Source: Saccharopolyspora erythraea (lineage in GTDB: Bacteria > Actinomycetota > Actinomycetes > Mycobacteriales > Pseudonocardiaceae). Taken from it: DNA of 64,000 bases. Below, piece after piece: positions 62,024 through 64,000 of this stretch (position 1 is its first letter; each line of letters begins with the position of its first letter). The position numbers and the translations under genes were made by a program. The DNA is taken from contig NZ_CP054839.1 in assembly GCF_018141105.1 (NCBI RefSeq), forward strand, positions 186,001-250,000. The letters are read 5' to 3'. Below the pieces are notes generated by a model that worked only from the letters and a program-made list of their open reading frames with translations, was not told where the DNA came from and made no database searches.

Positions 62024-64000
62024 ATGACTTCAAGCACCACTCCTGAGCTGCTGTGGCAGCCGAGCCCGGCGCGGATCGCGGAGAGCCGGATGGCTGCCTT
62101 CCGCACGTGGCTGCGCACCGAGCGAGATCTCGACCTGTCCGATTATCGGACGCTCTGGGAGTGGTCGGTCGCCGACCTCGAAGGCTTCTGGGGTGCGCTG
62201 GCGGAGTTCTTCCACGTCGCGTTCCACGATCGGCCGCAGCGCGTTCTGGCCGAGGAGGTCATGCCCGGCGCGCACTGGTTCCCTGGCGCGACGCTGAACT
62301 ACGCCGAGCAGGCGCTGTGCGGCGGCGCGGGCAAGGCCGACGACGACCTGGCGGTCATCTTCGCCCGCGAGGACGGACGCGGCGAGGAGATCACCTTCGG
62401 CGAGCTGAGGGCCAGGGTCGCCGCCGCGCGTGCGGGGCTGGTCGAGCTCGGCGTCGAGCGTGGTGACCGGGTCGCGGCGCTGGCGCCGAACTCGCCGGAG
62501 ACCCTGGTCGCCTTCCTGGCGGCGGCGAGCCTGGGGGCGACCTGGTCGTCGTGCTCGCCGGACTTCGGCCTGCGGGCGGTCGCCGACCGGTTCGTGCAGA
62601 TCGAGCCGAAGGTGCTCATCGCGGTCAACGGCTACGTCTACGGCGGCCGGTCGTTCGACGTCCGCTCCACCGTCGACGAGCTGCGGGAGGCGATCCCAGG
62701 CTCCCCGGCGACCGTGCTGGTCGACTACCTGGGCAACGGCGCCGAACTGCCCGGCTGCGTCGGTTGGGAGGAGATGCTGGCAAGGCACCGCGGCGCCGAG
62801 CTGACCTTCGACGCGGTGCCCTTCGACCACCCGCTGTGGGTGCTGTACTCCTCGGGCACCACCGGCCTGCCCAAGGGCATCGTGCACGGCCACGGCGGCA
62901 TGACCCTGGAGCACCTGAAGGCAGTCGGGCTGCACTGCGACCTCGGACCGGGAGACCGGTTCTTCTGGTTCACCACCACCGGCTGGATGATGTGGAACTT
63001 CCTGGTCGGCGGGCTGCTGACCGGCACCACGATCGTGCTGTTCGACGGCAGCCCGGCCCATCCGGACCTCAGCGCGCTGTGGCAGCTCGCGGAGCGCTAC
63101 CGGGTCAACTACTTCGGAACCTCCGCGCCCTACATCCAGACCTGCCTGAAGCGGGAGCTGCGACCGAAGGACGACTACGACCTCTCGGCGCTGCACACCG
63201 TCGGCTCCACCGGCGCGCCGCTGACCACCGACGGCTTCCGCTGGGTCGCCGACGCGGTCGGCCGGGACGTGCAGATCGCCAGCGTCTCCGGCGGCACCGA
63301 CATGTGCACGGCCTTCGTCGGGGCCTCGCCCGACGTGCCGGTGTACCTCGGTGAGATCTCCTGCCGCATGCTCGGGGCGGCGGTCGCCGCCTACGACGAG
63401 CACGGCCGGGAGCTGCACGAGGAGGTCGGCGAGCTGGTGGTGACCAAGCCGATGCCGACCATGCCGGTGTTCTTCTGGAACGACCCGGACGGTTCGCGGC
63501 TGCGCGACGCCTACTTCGACACCTACCCGGGTGTCTGGCGCCACGGCGACTGGGTGCGCGTCACCGACCGGGACACCCTGGTCATCTACGGGCGCAGCGA
63601 CTCCACCCTGAACCGGGGCGGCATCCGGATGGGCACCGCGGAGTTCTACCGGGTCGTGGAGGGCTTCGACGAGGTCACCGACTCCCTGGTGATCGACACC
63701 TCCGGCGCGGGAGAGACCGACGGCGAGCTGCTGTGCTTCCTCGTCCTCGCCGAGGGGGTCGCCCTGGAGGACGTGCAGCCGAAGCTGAAGGAGGCCCTGC
63801 GCGGTCAGCTCTCGCCCCGGCACGTGCCGAACCGGTTCATCGTCGTGGGCGAGGTCCCGCACACCCTCAACGGCAAGAAGCTGGAGGTGCCGGTGAAGAA
63901 GATCCTCGCCGGCGCCGACCCGGAGCGGGCCGTCAGCCGCGACGCACTGCAGAACCCGGACGCCCTTACCCCGTTCGTGCAGATCAGCAGGCAGTCCGGA
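62024..64000 (+). CDS. aacS: Acetoacetyl-CoA synthetase, right end cut off
   Basis: The frame covers 659 residues and runs off the window, close to the full family length (about 650-670). It activates acetoacetate with ATP and CoA in the cytoplasm. LWQPSPARIAESRMAAFRTWL is the AacS N-terminus, FPGATLNYAEQ the next motif, LYSSGTTGLPKGIVHGHGG the AMP-binding P-loop, FFWFTTTGWMMWNFLVGGLL and YGRSDSTLNRGGIRMGTAEFYR the hinge part, and LNGKKLEVPVKK has the catalytic Lys. ATG 62024 has AGGA 8 nt upstream. Two identical palindromes, before and within the gene, suggest repression by one regulator. Confidence 0.95.
   Translation, partial: MTSSTTPELLWQPSPARIAESRMAAFRTWLRTERDLDLSDYRTLWEWSVADLEGFWGALAEFFHVAFHDRPQRVLAEEVMPGAHWFPGATLNYAEQALCGGAGKADDDLAVIFAREDGRGEEITFGELRARVAAARAGLVELGVERGDRVAALAPNSPETLVAFLAAASLGATWSSCSPDFGLRAVADRFVQIEPKVLIAVNGYVYGGRSFDVRSTVDELREAIPGSPATVLVDYLGNGAELPGCVGWEEMLARHRGAELTFDAVPFDHPLWVLYSSGTTGLPKGIVHGHGGMTLEHLKAVGLHCDLGPGDRFFWFTTTGWMMWNFLVGGLLTGTTIVLFDGSPAHPDLSALWQLAERYRVNYFGTSAPYIQTCLKRELRPKDDYDLSALHTVGSTGAPLTTDGFRWVADAVGRDVQIASVSGGTDMCTAFVGASPDVPVYLGEISCRMLGAAVAAYDEHGRELHEEVGELVVTKPMPTMPVFFWNDPDGSRLRDAYFDTYPGVWRHGDWVRVTDRDTLVIYGRSDSTLNRGGIRMGTAEFYRVVEGFDEVTDSLVIDTSGAGETDGELLCFLVLAEGVALEDVQPKLKEALRGQLSPRHVPNRFIVVGEVPHTLNGKKLEVPVKKILAGADPERAVSRDALQNPDALTPFVQISRQSG
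62138..62150. promoter_or_regulatory. Intragenic copy of the palindrome (site 2)
   Basis: TCCGATTATCGGA is the reverse complement of site 1 and lies exactly 180 bp downstream of it, inside aacS codons for LSDYRT. It could pair with site 1 by looping. Confidence 0.65.

Overview
The window is GC-rich, high third-position GC actinobacterial DNA. It carries most of a mycolata/Pseudonocardiaceae-type arabinogalactan (AG) locus: glf, glfT2, a PAP2 phosphatase, ubiA, four Emb-type arabinosyltransferases, dprE1/dprE2, the wzm-wzt exporter, glfT1, bpa, and neighbours resembling Rv3772, Rv3777, Rv3778c and Rv3789. DUF397/DUF5753 regulators, an Ohr/OhrR pair and many GTG starts suggest a filamentous actinomycete such as Saccharopolyspora. 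The genus is inference; the AG locus is read directly from the protein motifs.

Layout. 1-6.5 kb: a GT87 gene broken by an in-frame stop, then glf-glfT2-PAP2-ubiA ending in a strong terminator. 6.5-14.9 kb: accessory and regulatory genes, with two copies of a module in which an XRE/DUF5753 regulator faces a small Cys-rich protein, a carotenoid oxygenase with a divergent PadR regulator, and a Tat-exported PhoD. 15-31 kb: three Emb-like arabinosyltransferases, a GT2-GtrA-flavoprotein cassette, a GPP34 protein, an intact GT87 enzyme and an LGFP-repeat secreted protein, then ohr/ohrR. 31.8-43.4 kb: two tandem dprE1 genes with dprE2, a divergent gtrA, the fourth Emb, glfT1-wzt-wzm and bpa. 43.4-52.5 kb: a PLP-fold protein, a quinone oxidoreductase, secreted M28 peptidase and EEP-family proteins, a drug-type ABC exporter with two MarR regulators, and tRNA-Ser. 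52.5-64 kb: a gene-poor stretch, a lipoprotein, an L,D-transpeptidase, a chaplin-like secreted protein, an APC permease, two beta-lactamase-like paralogues, an aromatic aminotransferase, a decayed regulator, a DLH-like hydrolase and acetoacetyl-CoA synthetase, which is cut by the window end.

How the genes work together. UbiA, PAP2 and DprE1/DprE2 should make decaprenyl-phosphoryl-arabinose, the donor for the Emb enzymes. Glf makes UDP-galactofuranose for GlfT1 and GlfT2, which build the galactan. Wzm-Wzt should export the lipid-linked galactan. The Emb paralogues and GT87 enzymes add arabinose or other sugars outside the membrane. The GT2-GtrA-flavoprotein cassette looks like an extra lipid-linked sugar pathway.

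Main points for a second look: both DprE1 paralogues have Thr where M. tuberculosis DprE1 has the benzothiazinone-reactive Cys387; the GT2-GtrA-flavoprotein cassette between Emb genes; the duplicated regulator/Cys-protein module; four PadR-type sites at an exact 14-bp period; a pair of identical palindromes in and before the acetoacetyl-CoA synthetase gene; and about ten genes with a TANNNT hexamer 6-8 nt before the start codon, suggesting leaderless transcripts.
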